Shown here in pieces: positions 7,542 through 15,815 of a DNA stretch of 64,000 nucleotides. Position numbers and translations under genes: made by a program. The DNA comes from Humitalea sp050632385. GTDB lineage: Bacteria; Pseudomonadota; Alphaproteobacteria; Acetobacterales; Acetobacteraceae. The notes under the pieces are model-generated. The model had not been told where the DNA came from. It worked only from the letters and a program-made list of their open reading frames with translations, and did no database searches. Each line of letters starts with the position of its first letter. Position 1 is the first letter of the stretch. The DNA is taken from contig NZ_CP192599.1 of the NCBI RefSeq assembly GCF_050632385.1, positions 4,588,001 to 4,652,000 on the forward strand, written 5' to 3'.

Positions 7542-9262
7542 GCGCGTCGCGCCAGGGGCGATGCCTCGGGGGCCACCCAGGCCGGGCAAAGGCTGCGCCA
7601 ACGGATGGTCAGCCCCCCGTCCTCGGCCAATGCCGGGCCGAGCGCCGGGGTCAGGTCCCCCGCCCCATCCGTCCAGCGCCAAGTGATCGCATGGCCCCGT
7701 TCGACCCCGTGGAAGCCACGGGCCAGGCGCGCATCCTCGGCATCGATGGTGGCACCGGCCCATTCCATCCGCGTCAGGGAGAGGCCCAGCAACCGGCCAT
7801 CCGCCGACGCCATCGCGCCCAGCCGCGCGCAAGGCGACAGCAGCAGAACGGATCGGCTGCCACCAGGCAGGCGGAACCGCGCCTCATGCGGCCCGATGCT
7901 TTCGGGGCGCAGCATGCGGCCATCCACCAGCAGGGCCACGGCGGGCACCGGGTCGCGGCGCCAGCCCAGCGCATCGGCCCGTGCCGCCAGGGTCCGCATC
8001 AACACGGCCGATGCGGCGGCCCCCATCACCGGCGCGCAAGGGGTGGCCGGGCCGGGTGCCAGGGCTTCGGTCGGCCCGAACAGCCCGCGGTTGCCGTCAT
8101 CCAGATAGGTCTCGGCGGCAGCGCCTTCGGCCAGCACGATGTCGTGGCTGGCCAGTTCGATGTGGTGGTAGATGACCTGGGCGCAGGTGTCCTGGGTGAT
8201 CGTCGCGCCATTCACCAGGGCTTCGGCATGCACCAGATGCCCGTCCAGCAGCAGCGCATGGCTGGGACTGACCAGCAGGTCGTGATGCGGCACGCCATCG
8301 GCCAGCGCGCCGGCGCGGATGCGGATCGGCTGGGCGCGGCGGGGTTCGGGGTGGCGATAGGGGGCGACGCGGCGCTGCCCGGTCCAGACCAGGGGACGGT
8401 CGCCGCCGGGGGTGGTGACAAGGTCGCCGGCGCGCAGGGATTCGACGGGTACTTCGCCGCGCGGGGTCAGGATGGCAGTGCCGCGGACGTAGCAGGGCAG
8501 GTTCTGCAGCGCGGCGGGGAAGGTGTAGGTGCCGTCGCTGAACTGGAAGAACTCGACCTGGCTATGCCCCGAAATCGACACCGTGTCGGTGCCATCGGGC
8601 GATCCGGGCCTGAGGTCGGTGAAATAGCGGTAGTCCGACCACCGATCGAATGCAGCGTCGACGTCATGCCTGTGGATGTAGACCGTTTCAAAGCCGGTCA
8701 AACTCGTGGGCGAGGCATGCTGCGTGATGGCGTAGTCGGCCAAGGCGCCGCTGAAGATGACTGTGTCGGTGCCATCGAAGCCGCGAATGATGTCGTTCCC
8801 GGCCCCGCCGGTCAGCGTGTCGTCACCGCCCAGCCCCAGCAGCGAGTCATTGCCCTCACCGCCGATAAGCGTGTCATCGCCAGTGCTGCCGCCGATCCTG
8901 TCGTCACCGGCGCCGCCATCGGCGTAGCTGCCGCCCTCGGTATACCCCCCGGTCCCGGCGGCCAGATCGATGAAGCCCTCCGGCCGGCCGTCGATGTAGT
9001 CATTCCCGGCCCCGCCCTCGAACCGGTCGCCGCCGCCCCGGGCCGCCAGATAGTCGTCGCCATCACCGCCCAGCAGGGTGTCGTGGCCGCCCGACGCAAT
9101 CAGGCGGTCATTGCCCCCCAGCCCGGACAAGGTGTCGTCAGCGCTGTCACGGTAAACATCGAGACCGTTTTCACCGAAATCCTCATGATCCCCGATGACG
9201 TCGTCGCCTTCGGTGCCGGTCAGCGTGTCCGCGCCGGAGGTGCCATGGATCGGATCGGCCAT
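7538..9262 (-). CDS. Secreted RTX-repeat protein with C-terminal Hint domain
   Basis: A 574-residue protein. Residues about 8-165 hold roughly a dozen imperfect Ca2+-binding RTX nonapeptides (GGxGxDxLx), interrupted near 92-115 by a non-repeat stretch. A Hint (hedgehog/intein) domain starts at Cys257 (CYVRGTAILTPRG) and includes SLRAGDLVTT, LVSPSHALLLDG and HHIELASHDIVLAEG. No N-terminal Sec signal is present, which fits type I secretion, but no T1SS genes are nearby. The start Cys and the SPSHA motif suggest that autocatalytic cleavage is possible, although the usual C-terminal nucleophile is not obvious. The C-terminal 170 residues are Ala/Arg-rich and uncharacterised. The 3' end overlaps aat. 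Confidence 0.85.
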   Translation of the reverse strand: MADPIHGTSGADTLTGTEGDDVIGDHEDFGENGLDVYRDSADDTLSGLGGNDRLIASGGHDTLLGGDGDDYLAARGGGDRFEGGAGNDYIDGRPEGFIDLAAGTGGYTEGGSYADGGAGDDRIGGSTGDDTLIGGEGNDSLLGLGGDDTLTGGAGNDIIRGFDGTDTVIFSGALADYAITQHASPTSLTGFETVYIHRHDVDAAFDRWSDYRYFTDLRPGSPDGTDTVSISGHSQVEFFQFSDGTYTFPAALQNLPCYVRGTAILTPRGEVPVESLRAGDLVTTPGGDRPLVWTGQRRVAPYRHPEPRRAQPIRIRAGALADGVPHHDLLVSPSHALLLDGHLVHAEALVNGATITQDTCAQVIYHHIELASHDIVLAEGAAAETYLDDGNRGLFGPTEALAPGPATPCAPVMGAAASAVLMRTLAARADALGWRRDPVPAVALLVDGRMLRPESIGPHEARFRLPGGSRSVLLLSPCARLGAMASADGRLLGLSLTRMEWAGATIDAEDARLARGFHGVERGHAITWRWTDGAGDLTPALGPALAEDGGLTIRWRSLCPAWVAPEASPLARRA

Positions 9263-9344
9263 GCGTATTCCCCTGCCATGCCGGACGAGATTGGCACACG
9301 GGCGGCTTCACGACAATTTCGTAACAATCGACACATAAAACCCG

Positions 9345-10328
9345 CTAACCCGCCCAAAACCTCGCCATGGCGACATACAGCGGGATCCCCAGCGCGATGT
9401 TGAACGGAAACGTGACCGCCACCGACAGGGTCAGGTAAACCCCAGCATCCGCCTGCGGCAGTGCCAGGCGCATCGCCGCCGGCACCGCGATATAGGATGC
9501 CGACGCCGCCATCGTGCCCATCAGCGCCACCCCGCCGACCGACAGCCCGATCCCCAGCCCCGCGCCAATCCCGACCGCGGCGCCGAACAGCGGCATCAGC
9601 AGGGCGAAGGCCAGCAACCGCGGGTCCAGCGCCCGGGCGGCTTCCGGCGACCGGCGCCGGGCCTCGATCGCGGCGCGCAGCTGGCGGGTCGCGACCAACC
9701 CCATCTCCAGCAGGAACAGGCAGAGCGCGCCGGGGAACAGCGCCTCGGCAAAGGGCAGCAGTTGCGCCTTGGCGGGTGCGCCCCCGGCCCAGCCGATCGC
9801 CATGCTGCCCAGCAGCAGCACGACCGGGCCGCCGGCCAGGACCTCCCGCACCAGACGGGGGGTGCTGCGGGGCGCCTTGGCGCCGGCGGGGCTGCCGGCC
9901 AGCAACAGGGCGGTCACGATGGCGGGCGCTTCCATCGCGGCCAGGACGGCGGGCATGAAGGCTTCGGGCTGCATGCCGGCCGCGTTCACCGCCTGGGTCG
10001 CGGCGGCGAAGGTGACGACGCTGACCGACCCGTAATGCCCCGCCACGGCGGCGGCGGTCGCGCGATCCAGCCCCGTCGCCGCCCGCAACGCCGCGAACGC
10101 CGGGACCGGCAACAGGAAGGACAGCGACACGCCCAGCGCCAGCGCCGGCAGCAAGCCGACCGAGGCCCCGGGCGCCGCGAGCGCAAAACCACCCTTCAGC
10201 CCGATCGCCACCATCAGGTACAGCGACAGCGCCTTGGCCAGTGCATCCGGCAGGGCGAGGTCGGATCGCACGGCCGCGGCGAAGGCACCAAGGGCGAAAA
10301 ACAGGACGGGCGGCGGGATGGCTTCCAT
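9345..10328 (-). CDS. sbtA: SbtA-type sodium-dependent bicarbonate permease
   Basis: A 327-residue polytopic membrane protein with about 10 hydrophobic segments and the DUF897/SbtA layout: FALGAFAAAVRSDLALP near the start, MVAIGLKGGFALA, AAVAGHYGSVSVVTF in the middle (the conserved GHYGSVS core), and ALMGTMAASASYIAVPAAMR near the C-terminus. SbtA proteins take up bicarbonate with sodium and are normally controlled by an adjacent PII-like SbtB. None is adjacent here, but a PII-like gene is at 2680-2985. I used the ATG at 10328 because upstream codons show no membrane sequence. The gene lies 82 bp upstream of the RTX/Hint gene on the same strand and may be read with it. Confidence 0.85.
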   Translation of the reverse strand: MEAIPPPVLFFALGAFAAAVRSDLALPDALAKALSLYLMVAIGLKGGFALAAPGASVGLLPALALGVSLSFLLPVPAFAALRAATGLDRATAAAVAGHYGSVSVVTFAAATQAVNAAGMQPEAFMPAVLAAMEAPAIVTALLLAGSPAGAKAPRSTPRLVREVLAGGPVVLLLGSMAIGWAGGAPAKAQLLPFAEALFPGALCLFLLEMGLVATRQLRAAIEARRRSPEAARALDPRLLAFALLMPLFGAAVGIGAGLGIGLSVGGVALMGTMAASASYIAVPAAMRLALPQADAGVYLTLSVAVTFPFNIALGIPLYVAMARFWAG

Positions 10329-10757
10329 GGCGTCGCTATGGACCTGGGCGCCGGTCCGGGGAAGATACCAATGCTGCGGCCGGATTTCTCCCGGCCGACC
10401 CGCGATCCGGCAGGCGATTCGCCGCAATGAAGTTACAGGTCACGGGTTCCATTCCGGCAAGACATGGCGGTGCCGCGAAAAATCTCGGGCCAAATCGAAA
10501 TTGCCGCTTGCGGCGCGTCGGGGGGGGGCCTATCAGCCCGCTTAGACGCAGTACGCACGTGCCTCTGGCCCCAGGCCGCTCCGAACCGACATTTTTCGGT
10601 CGGCCAAAGGTTTACGCAACGACGTCAAGCGTTCTGGCACCCCCCATCGCTGCAAGGCGGTGGGGTCACTCTTGGTCGCTGGTTCGTTCGACCGTTTCGT
10701 TAACTTGGGGCCGCCGCCTGATACGGGCCGGTCCATACAATTTGGAAGGATGTTGCG
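10329..10757 (+). promoter_or_regulatory. Long structured 5' region of the decarboxylase gene (possible speF-like leader RNA)
   Basis: This 429 bp gap between divergent sbtA and the decarboxylase gene has no convincing ORF. Its last 250 bp look structured. There is a GGCC-cca-GGCC hairpin near 10567-10577, an ACCGA/TCGGT hairpin (10585-10600), and a 9 bp stem 10642-10650/10657-10665 with a TGCAAG loop. A strong ribosome site GGAAGGA (10744-10750) stands 7 nt before the ATG. Alphaproteobacterial ornithine decarboxylase genes are known to carry a conserved leader, the speF RNA motif. The position and length fit, but I could not compare with the covariance model. Confidence 0.45.
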
Positions 10758-11888
10758 ATGACCCCCAAGGTCAGCCGCTTCCTGCGCGACGTCGCCCCCG
10801 CGACGCCGTGCCTGGTGCTCGACGTGGATCGCGTGGCGGAAAACTACGGCCGGCTGCATGCAGCCCTGCCGGCCGCGCGCATCTATTACGCCGTGAAGGC
10901 CAATCCGGCCGCCCCGGTGCTCGACCGCCTGGTGGCGCTCGGCTCCTCCTTCGACGCCGCGTCGTTCGAGGAAGTGTCGATGTGCCTGGATGCCGGCGCC
11001 GATCCGGCGCGCATCTCCTATGGCAACACGATCAAGAAGGAATCGGCGATTCGCGCCGCCTTCGCGGCCGGCGTGCGGATGTTCGCCTTCGACAGCGAGG
11101 CGGAGCTGCGCAAGCTGTCCCGCGCCGCCCCCGGCGCCCGCGTCTATTGCCGCATCCTGGTCGGCAACCTCGGCGCCGAATGGCCGCTGTCGAAGAAATT
11201 CGGCTGCGAGGTCGGCGAAGCCCGCCGCCTGATGCTGCTGGCCGAGGGCCTGGGCCTCGATCCCTATGGCCTGTCCTTCCACGTCGGCAGCCAGCAGACC
11301 AATACCGACGCCTATCGCGCCGCCATCGCCCGCGCGGCGATGCTGTTCACCGACCTGACCCAGGCCGGCGTGAACGTCCGCATGGTCAACCTCGGCGGCG
11401 GCTACCCGGTGCGCTACCGCGCCGAAGTGCCCGAGATCGACGCCATCGGCGATGCGATCATGGGTGCCATGGCCGAACACTTCGGCAATGCCATGCCGGA
11501 GATGGTGATCGAACCCGGCCGCTTCCTGGTCGGCGACGCCGGCGTGGTCTCGGCCGAGGTGGTGCTGGTGTCGCGCAAGTCGCAGGACGATCCGGTGCGC
11601 TGGGTCTACCTGGACATCGGCCGTTTCGGCGGGTTGGCGGAGACGGAGGGCGAGGCGATCAAATACGCGTTCCGCACCCCGCATGACGGCTTGGCGGAAG
11701 GCCCGGTCACCATCGCCGGCCCGACCTGCGACAGCACGGACACGCTCTACGAGACCTCCAACTACCGCCTGCCGCTGGCGCTGGACGAAGGCGACCGGGT
11801 CGAGATCCTCTCGACCGGCGCCTATGTCACGACCTATGCCAGCCAGCGCTTCAACGGTTTCGCGCCGCTGGCGGAGCACTACGTCTAG
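10758..11888 (+). CDS. Type III PLP-dependent ornithine/lysine decarboxylase
   Basis: A 376-residue alanine-racemase-fold decarboxylase of the eukaryotic-ODC-like family, making putrescine and/or cadaverine. PLP lysine Lys48 lies in YYAVKANP; HVGSQQTN, NLGGGYPVRY and EPGRFLVGDAG bind PLP phosphate; GPTCDSTDT holds the catalytic cysteine contributed across the dimer. Substrate choice between ornithine and lysine cannot be settled by eye. The gene is monocistronic with a structured leader upstream and palindromic repeats just after the stop, so polyamine-responsive control is plausible. Confidence 0.93.
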   Translation: MTPKVSRFLRDVAPATPCLVLDVDRVAENYGRLHAALPAARIYYAVKANPAAPVLDRLVALGSSFDAASFEEVSMCLDAGADPARISYGNTIKKESAIRAAFAAGVRMFAFDSEAELRKLSRAAPGARVYCRILVGNLGAEWPLSKKFGCEVGEARRLMLLAEGLGLDPYGLSFHVGSQQTNTDAYRAAIARAAMLFTDLTQAGVNVRMVNLGGGYPVRYRAEVPEIDAIGDAIMGAMAEHFGNAMPEMVIEPGRFLVGDAGVVSAEVVLVSRKSQDDPVRWVYLDIGRFGGLAETEGEAIKYAFRTPHDGLAEGPVTIAGPTCDSTDTLYETSNYRLPLALDEGDRVEILSTGAYVTTYASQRFNGFAPLAEHYV

Positions 11889-11994
11889 AGCATTTTCAAG
11901 TCAGGTGGACTCACCTGACGGCTCGGAAAATGCGACAAAACAACAGATTAGACCGTTTTACGTGAGCCCTTGCGAACGGAAAATGGTCTAATCG
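11889..11994. repeat. Two nested palindromic repeat elements after the decarboxylase gene
   Basis: The first unit has outer arms GCATTTTC (11890-11897) and GAAAATGC (11926-11933) around an inner perfect hairpin TCAGGTG-gact-CACCTGA (11901-11918). The second has GATTAGACC (11946-11954) and GGTCTAATC (11985-11993) around an imperfect stem using GTTTTACGT and ACGGAAAAT. The base composition is clearly more AT-rich than the surroundings. It looks like a dispersed alphaproteobacterial intergenic palindrome, and it starts 2 nt after the stop codon. It may also protect the 3' end of the decarboxylase mRNA. Confidence 0.7.
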
Positions 11995-12014
11995 GGGGAG
12001 GCGAACGCCTCCCC
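11995..12014. terminator. GC-rich hairpin, possible terminator
   Basis: GGGGAGGC-gaac-GCCTCCCC forms an 8 bp perfect stem immediately after the palindromic repeats and 31 bp before the Lrp gene. It has no U-tract, so it would be a weak or Rho-assisted terminator. Confidence 0.5.
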
Positions 12015-12045
12015 TTCGCGGCGTTTCCATGTCTAGGATGCCGAC

Positions 12046-12513
12046 ATGGACGAAATCGACCGCAACATCCTGATCGCCTTGCAGGAAAACGGGGCCGCGG
12101 GCCTCGCTGAACTCGCCAAGGTCGCGGGGCTGTCGGTATCGGCCACGGCCGAGCGCGTGAAACGGCTGGAGGAACGCGGCACGATCCGCGGCTGGCGCGC
12201 CGACCTGGACCCGGTCGCCGCGGGCTGCGCGCTGCTGGCCTTCGTCTTCGTCGCCCTGCGTGCGGGCAAGGAGGATGTGGCCTTTCGCCGCGCCATGCGA
12301 CGGCTGGACCCGGTGCTGGAATGCCACGCGGTCAGCGGGGCCTGGACCTATCTGCTGAAACTGCGCCTGCCCGACCTCGCGGCCCTGGAGAGCTTTGTCG
12401 CCGAGGAGATTCGCGCCGCCTCCGGCGTGGAGCGGACCGAGACGATCATCGCGATCGCCTCGGCCAAGGAAACCGCCATCCTGCCGGTGGCGGCGGCGGA
12501 TGAGGAAGACTAA
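12046..12513 (+). CDS. Lrp/AsnC family transcriptional regulator
   Basis: A 155-residue regulator with an N-terminal winged helix-turn-helix (MDEIDRNILIALQENGAAG, then LAKVAGLSVSATAERVKRLEERG) and a C-terminal RAM ligand-binding domain (VSGAWTYLLKLRLPDLAALE). Lrp-type proteins bind amino acids and act as octamers. It lies between the decarboxylase gene and a peptide-type binding protein, so either could be a target, but no operator is identified. An ATG gives the normal family length. Confidence 0.92.
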   Translation: MDEIDRNILIALQENGAAGLAELAKVAGLSVSATAERVKRLEERGTIRGWRADLDPVAAGCALLAFVFVALRAGKEDVAFRRAMRRLDPVLECHAVSGAWTYLLKLRLPDLAALESFVAEEIRAASGVERTETIIAIASAKETAILPVAAADEED

Positions 12514-12516
12514 GCC

Positions 12517-14112
12517 CTAAGACGTCACCGGCCGTGCGCCCATCGCCGTCGTCCGCTCATCCATCCGCGCATCGTAGCGCAGCCCGCGCCGGACGCCCCA
12601 GAGGTTCACCAGCTGGAACAGCGGCAGGATGGCCTGGTCGTCCATCGCCACCTTCACCGCGTCCTGCAGCAACCGCTCGCGCCCCGCATCATCCAGTTCG
12701 GCGACCGCGCGCGCGGTCATCGCATCCAGTGCCGGGTTGCTGTAGCGGCCGTTGTTGCTGGCCCCGGTCCGCGCCGCCTGGTCGTAGGTGCCGAGGACAT
12801 TGACCAGCGTGTAGGAGGCCTCACCGGTCACGCTGCCCCAGCCTAGCAGGCGGATGGCGAATTCCTGCCGCGCGTTGCGGCCGGAGAAGGACGCCCAGGG
12901 CAGCGCCTCGACCTGCGTGCGCACGCCGGCACGGGTCCACATCTGCGCGACCGCCTGGGCCGTGCGCGCATCATTCGGGTAACGGTCGTTGGGGGTATGC
13001 AGGGTCAGGCGGAAGCCCTGCGGGAAGCCTGCCTCGGCCAGCAGCGCGCGGGCGCGGTCGGGCGAGAACTCCGGCACCGGCACGGCCGGGTTGTACGAAA
13101 ACACGCCCGGCGGCAGCCATTGCCCGTTCGGTGCGGCGGTGCCCTCCATCACCTGTTCGCAAAGCGCCACGCGGTTGATCGCCACGCTCAACGCCTGGCG
13201 CACGCGCAGGTCCAGGAACGGGTTCTTCTCCAGCGGCCGCCCGTCATTGTCGGTGACGAAGGGGACCGATCCGGTGCGGGAGTAATCCGGGAACAGGTAG
13301 ATGACACGCAGGCCCTGGACCTCCGCCACCGTCACCCGTGCCTCGCGCCGCAGACGCGGCAGGTCGGAGGTCGCGACCTGGTCGATCAGGTCGACATCCC
13401 CCGCCAGCAAGGCCGCGGTGCGCGCCGGATCGGACCCGATGAAGCGGTAGTTCACCCGGGCCCAGGGCTCACGCTCACCCCAATAGGCATCGTTGCGTGC
13501 CATTTCGGTCCGGTCGCCGGACCGGTAGGCGATCAGCTTGTAGGGGCCGGTGCCGATGGCCGCGCGGCCGCTGTTGTAGTCATCCGTCGTCGCACCCTCA
13601 CCCACATGCTTGCTCACGATGGCGATCGAGGCGAGTTCGGTCGGCAGCAGCGGATGCGGTTGCGCCGTGTGGAAGCGGATGGTCATCGGATCGACGACCT
13701 CGGTCCTGGTGATGGCCCGCACGAAGCCGCCGAAGCCGCCCGGGCTGTTCGGCACATTGGGCGCGCGGGCGACGGTGAAGGCGACATCGGCCGAGGTGAA
13801 GGGCTGCCCGTCATGCCAGGTCACATTCGGCCGCAGCTTGAACTCCCAGATCGTCGGCGCGACGGGCGTCCAGGACAGCGCGAGGCCGGGCAACAGCTTG
13901 GCGGTGGCATCGCGTTCGACCAGCCGGTCGAACAGGTGCATCGACACGGAGATATTCGGGCTGGCGTTGTAGAAATGCGGGTCCAGGCTGGTGACCGAAC
14001 CGCCGACACCGATGTTAAGCGTCGGCCCGGCCGCCGTTTGGGCCTGGCCATCCCGCCCGATGAGCGGCAGCGCTGCCAAAGGGGCGAGCAAGGCGTGGCG
14101 ACGTTGGAGCAT
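12517..14112 (-). CDS. ABC transporter substrate-binding protein, peptide/opine type (SBP family 5)
   Basis: A 531-residue extracytoplasmic binding protein of the DppA/OppA/NikA class. The N-terminus has a signal sequence with basic residues and hydrophobic core (MLQRRHALLAPLAALPLIG). The mature part begins with VGGSVTSLDPHFYNASP, and AIGTGPYKLIAYRSGDRTEM is the family landmark. It is a paralogue of the next gene, which is divergently transcribed 106 bp away and heads the permease operon. This copy has no permease of its own in the vicinity and may share that transporter with a different ligand. Confidence 0.92.
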   Translation of the reverse strand: MLQRRHALLAPLAALPLIGRDGQAQTAAGPTLNIGVGGSVTSLDPHFYNASPNISVSMHLFDRLVERDATAKLLPGLALSWTPVAPTIWEFKLRPNVTWHDGQPFTSADVAFTVARAPNVPNSPGGFGGFVRAITRTEVVDPMTIRFHTAQPHPLLPTELASIAIVSKHVGEGATTDDYNSGRAAIGTGPYKLIAYRSGDRTEMARNDAYWGEREPWARVNYRFIGSDPARTAALLAGDVDLIDQVATSDLPRLRREARVTVAEVQGLRVIYLFPDYSRTGSVPFVTDNDGRPLEKNPFLDLRVRQALSVAINRVALCEQVMEGTAAPNGQWLPPGVFSYNPAVPVPEFSPDRARALLAEAGFPQGFRLTLHTPNDRYPNDARTAQAVAQMWTRAGVRTQVEALPWASFSGRNARQEFAIRLLGWGSVTGEASYTLVNVLGTYDQAARTGASNNGRYSNPALDAMTARAVAELDDAGRERLLQDAVKVAMDDQAILPLFQLVNLWGVRRGLRYDARMDERTTAMGARPVTS

Positions 14113-14218
14113 CTGCGTGCAACCTTTGATGTGAGGGCCCGAAGGGCGAAAGGAGGCAGCCTAGCGACCCGCGACGCGCGCTGCTAGCATTGCTGATCAG
14201 CGCAGGGGTGGAGCCTTC

Positions 14219-15811
14219 ATGTCCAAAATCCGGGTCGCGGCATTGGCCGCCGTATCGGTGATATCGGTAACGGCCGGCGCCTCGGCGCAGCGCCCCGCGG
14301 ATACATTGATCATGGCGGTGGGCGCACCGGTCACCAGCCTCGACCCGCATTTCCATCAACTGTCGCCGAACAACGCCGTCGCCGACATGATCTTCGACAA
14401 GCTGGTCAATACCGACGCCCAGGCCCGCAACATCCCCGGCCTGGCGCTGTCCTGGACCGCCGTCGCGCCGACCATCTGGGAATTCAAGCTGCGGCCGAAC
14501 GTGACCTTCCACAACGGCAACCCCTTCACCGCCGATGACGTGGTCTTCACGATCGAGCGGCTGCCGAATGTGCCGAACAGCCCCTCCTCCTTCGCCGCCT
14601 ACGCACGGCCGATCGCGCGGATGGAGGTGGTCGATCCGCTGACCATCCGCTTCCACACGCGCGAACCCTATCCGCTGCTGCCGCTGGACATGACGAATGT
14701 CCGTATCCTGGACCGCGAGACGCACCAGAACGCGACGACCGAGGATTTCAACGGGCTGCGCGCCGCCATCGGCACCGGCCCCTATCGCGTCACCGGCTAT
14801 CGCAACGGCGACCGGCTGGAACTGGCGGCGAACGAGACCTATTTCGACGGGCGCCCCGCCTTTGGGCGGGTGACCTACCGGATGATCACCAATGACCCGG
14901 CGCGGCTGGCATCCCTGCTGGCGGGCGACGTGGATGTGATCGACCAGGTCCCGACCTCCGATCTCGCCCGGCTGCGCGCCGACAACCGGGTCGCGCTGGC
15001 GGAAACCGTCGGGCTGCGGCTGGTCTTCCTCGGGCTGGATCACCTGCGCGGGGCGTCGGAGAATTCGCCCTTCGTCACCGACAACGACGGCCGTCCGCTG
15101 GGGCGGAACCCGTTGAAGGACGTGCGTGTGCGCCGGGCGCTGTCGATGGCGATCGACCGCCAGGCGATCGTGGAGCGCGTGATGGAGGGCGCCGCCACCC
15201 CGGCGGGCCAGTTCCTGCCGCCCGGCACCTATAGCCATGCGCCCAACCTGACGGCGACCGCCTTCGACCCCGATGGCGCCCGCCGCCTGCTGGCCGAGGC
15301 CGGCTACCCCAACGGCTTCCGCATGCAGTTGAACAGCCCGAACGACCGCTACATCAACGACAGCCGCATCGCCCAGGCCGTCGCGCAGATGTGGACGCGG
15401 GTGGGCGTCCGGACCTCGGTCGATGCGCAGACCTGGGCGACCTTCGTCGGCCGTGCGGCGCGCGCCGAATACTCCACCCACCTGATCGGCTGGGGGTCCA
15501 ACCCGGATGCGTCGCACCCGCTGCGGAACATCCTGGCGACGGTCAGCCGCGAGCTGGGGCGCGGTTCGTCGAACCGGGGACACTACTCCAACCCCGAGGT
15601 GGACGGCCTGCTGAACCAGGCGCTGGTGGAGTTGAACGAAGCGCAGCGCGAACAGATCATGATCCGCGCCCAGACCATGGCGGCCGAGGATGTCGCCGTC
15701 ATCCCGCTGCACATCCAGACCAATATCTGGGCGATGCGGCGCGGCTACGACGTCACGCCGCGTACCGATGAACTGACCCGCGCGCAGGACGTGCGGCCGG
15801 CGGCCCAGTAA
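14219..15811 (+). CDS. ABC transporter substrate-binding protein, peptide/opine type (first gene of Dpp-like operon)
   Basis: A 530-residue family 5 binding protein with an N-terminal signal peptide (hydrophobic AALAAVSVISVTAGASAQ). Landmark segments are VTSLDPHFHQLSPNNAV, ALSWTAVAPTIWEFKLRPNV and AAIGTGPYRVTGYRNGDR. It is followed by two permease and two ATPase genes with short gaps or overlaps, making a complete importer. The ligand could be a dipeptide, glutathione or another small molecule. The downstream DapA-like lyase and TctC-type protein suggest uptake of a compound for catabolism. Confidence 0.94.
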   Translation: MSKIRVAALAAVSVISVTAGASAQRPADTLIMAVGAPVTSLDPHFHQLSPNNAVADMIFDKLVNTDAQARNIPGLALSWTAVAPTIWEFKLRPNVTFHNGNPFTADDVVFTIERLPNVPNSPSSFAAYARPIARMEVVDPLTIRFHTREPYPLLPLDMTNVRILDRETHQNATTEDFNGLRAAIGTGPYRVTGYRNGDRLELAANETYFDGRPAFGRVTYRMITNDPARLASLLAGDVDVIDQVPTSDLARLRADNRVALAETVGLRLVFLGLDHLRGASENSPFVTDNDGRPLGRNPLKDVRVRRALSMAIDRQAIVERVMEGAATPAGQFLPPGTYSHAPNLTATAFDPDGARRLLAEAGYPNGFRMQLNSPNDRYINDSRIAQAVAQMWTRVGVRTSVDAQTWATFVGRAARAEYSTHLIGWGSNPDASHPLRNILATVSRELGRGSSNRGHYSNPEVDGLLNQALVELNEAQREQIMIRAQTMAAEDVAVIPLHIQTNIWAMRRGYDVTPRTDELTRAQDVRPAAQ

Positions 15812-15815
15812 GCAC

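Noticed and set aside
8768..9241. CRISPR or DNA tandem repeat array in the GC-rich repeats
   Set aside because: The repetition is at protein level (RTX nonapeptides) with varying codons, not evenly spaced identical DNA repeats.
6986..9403. An 805-residue plus-strand open frame across aat and the RTX/Hint gene
   Set aside because: It overlaps aat in another frame and is antisense to the RTX repeats, whose Gly-Asp pattern gives an artificial long frame.
10464..10703. A 79-codon frame upstream of the decarboxylase gene as a leader peptide
   Set aside because: No ribosome site and no protein-like features; it spans predicted hairpins of the leader.
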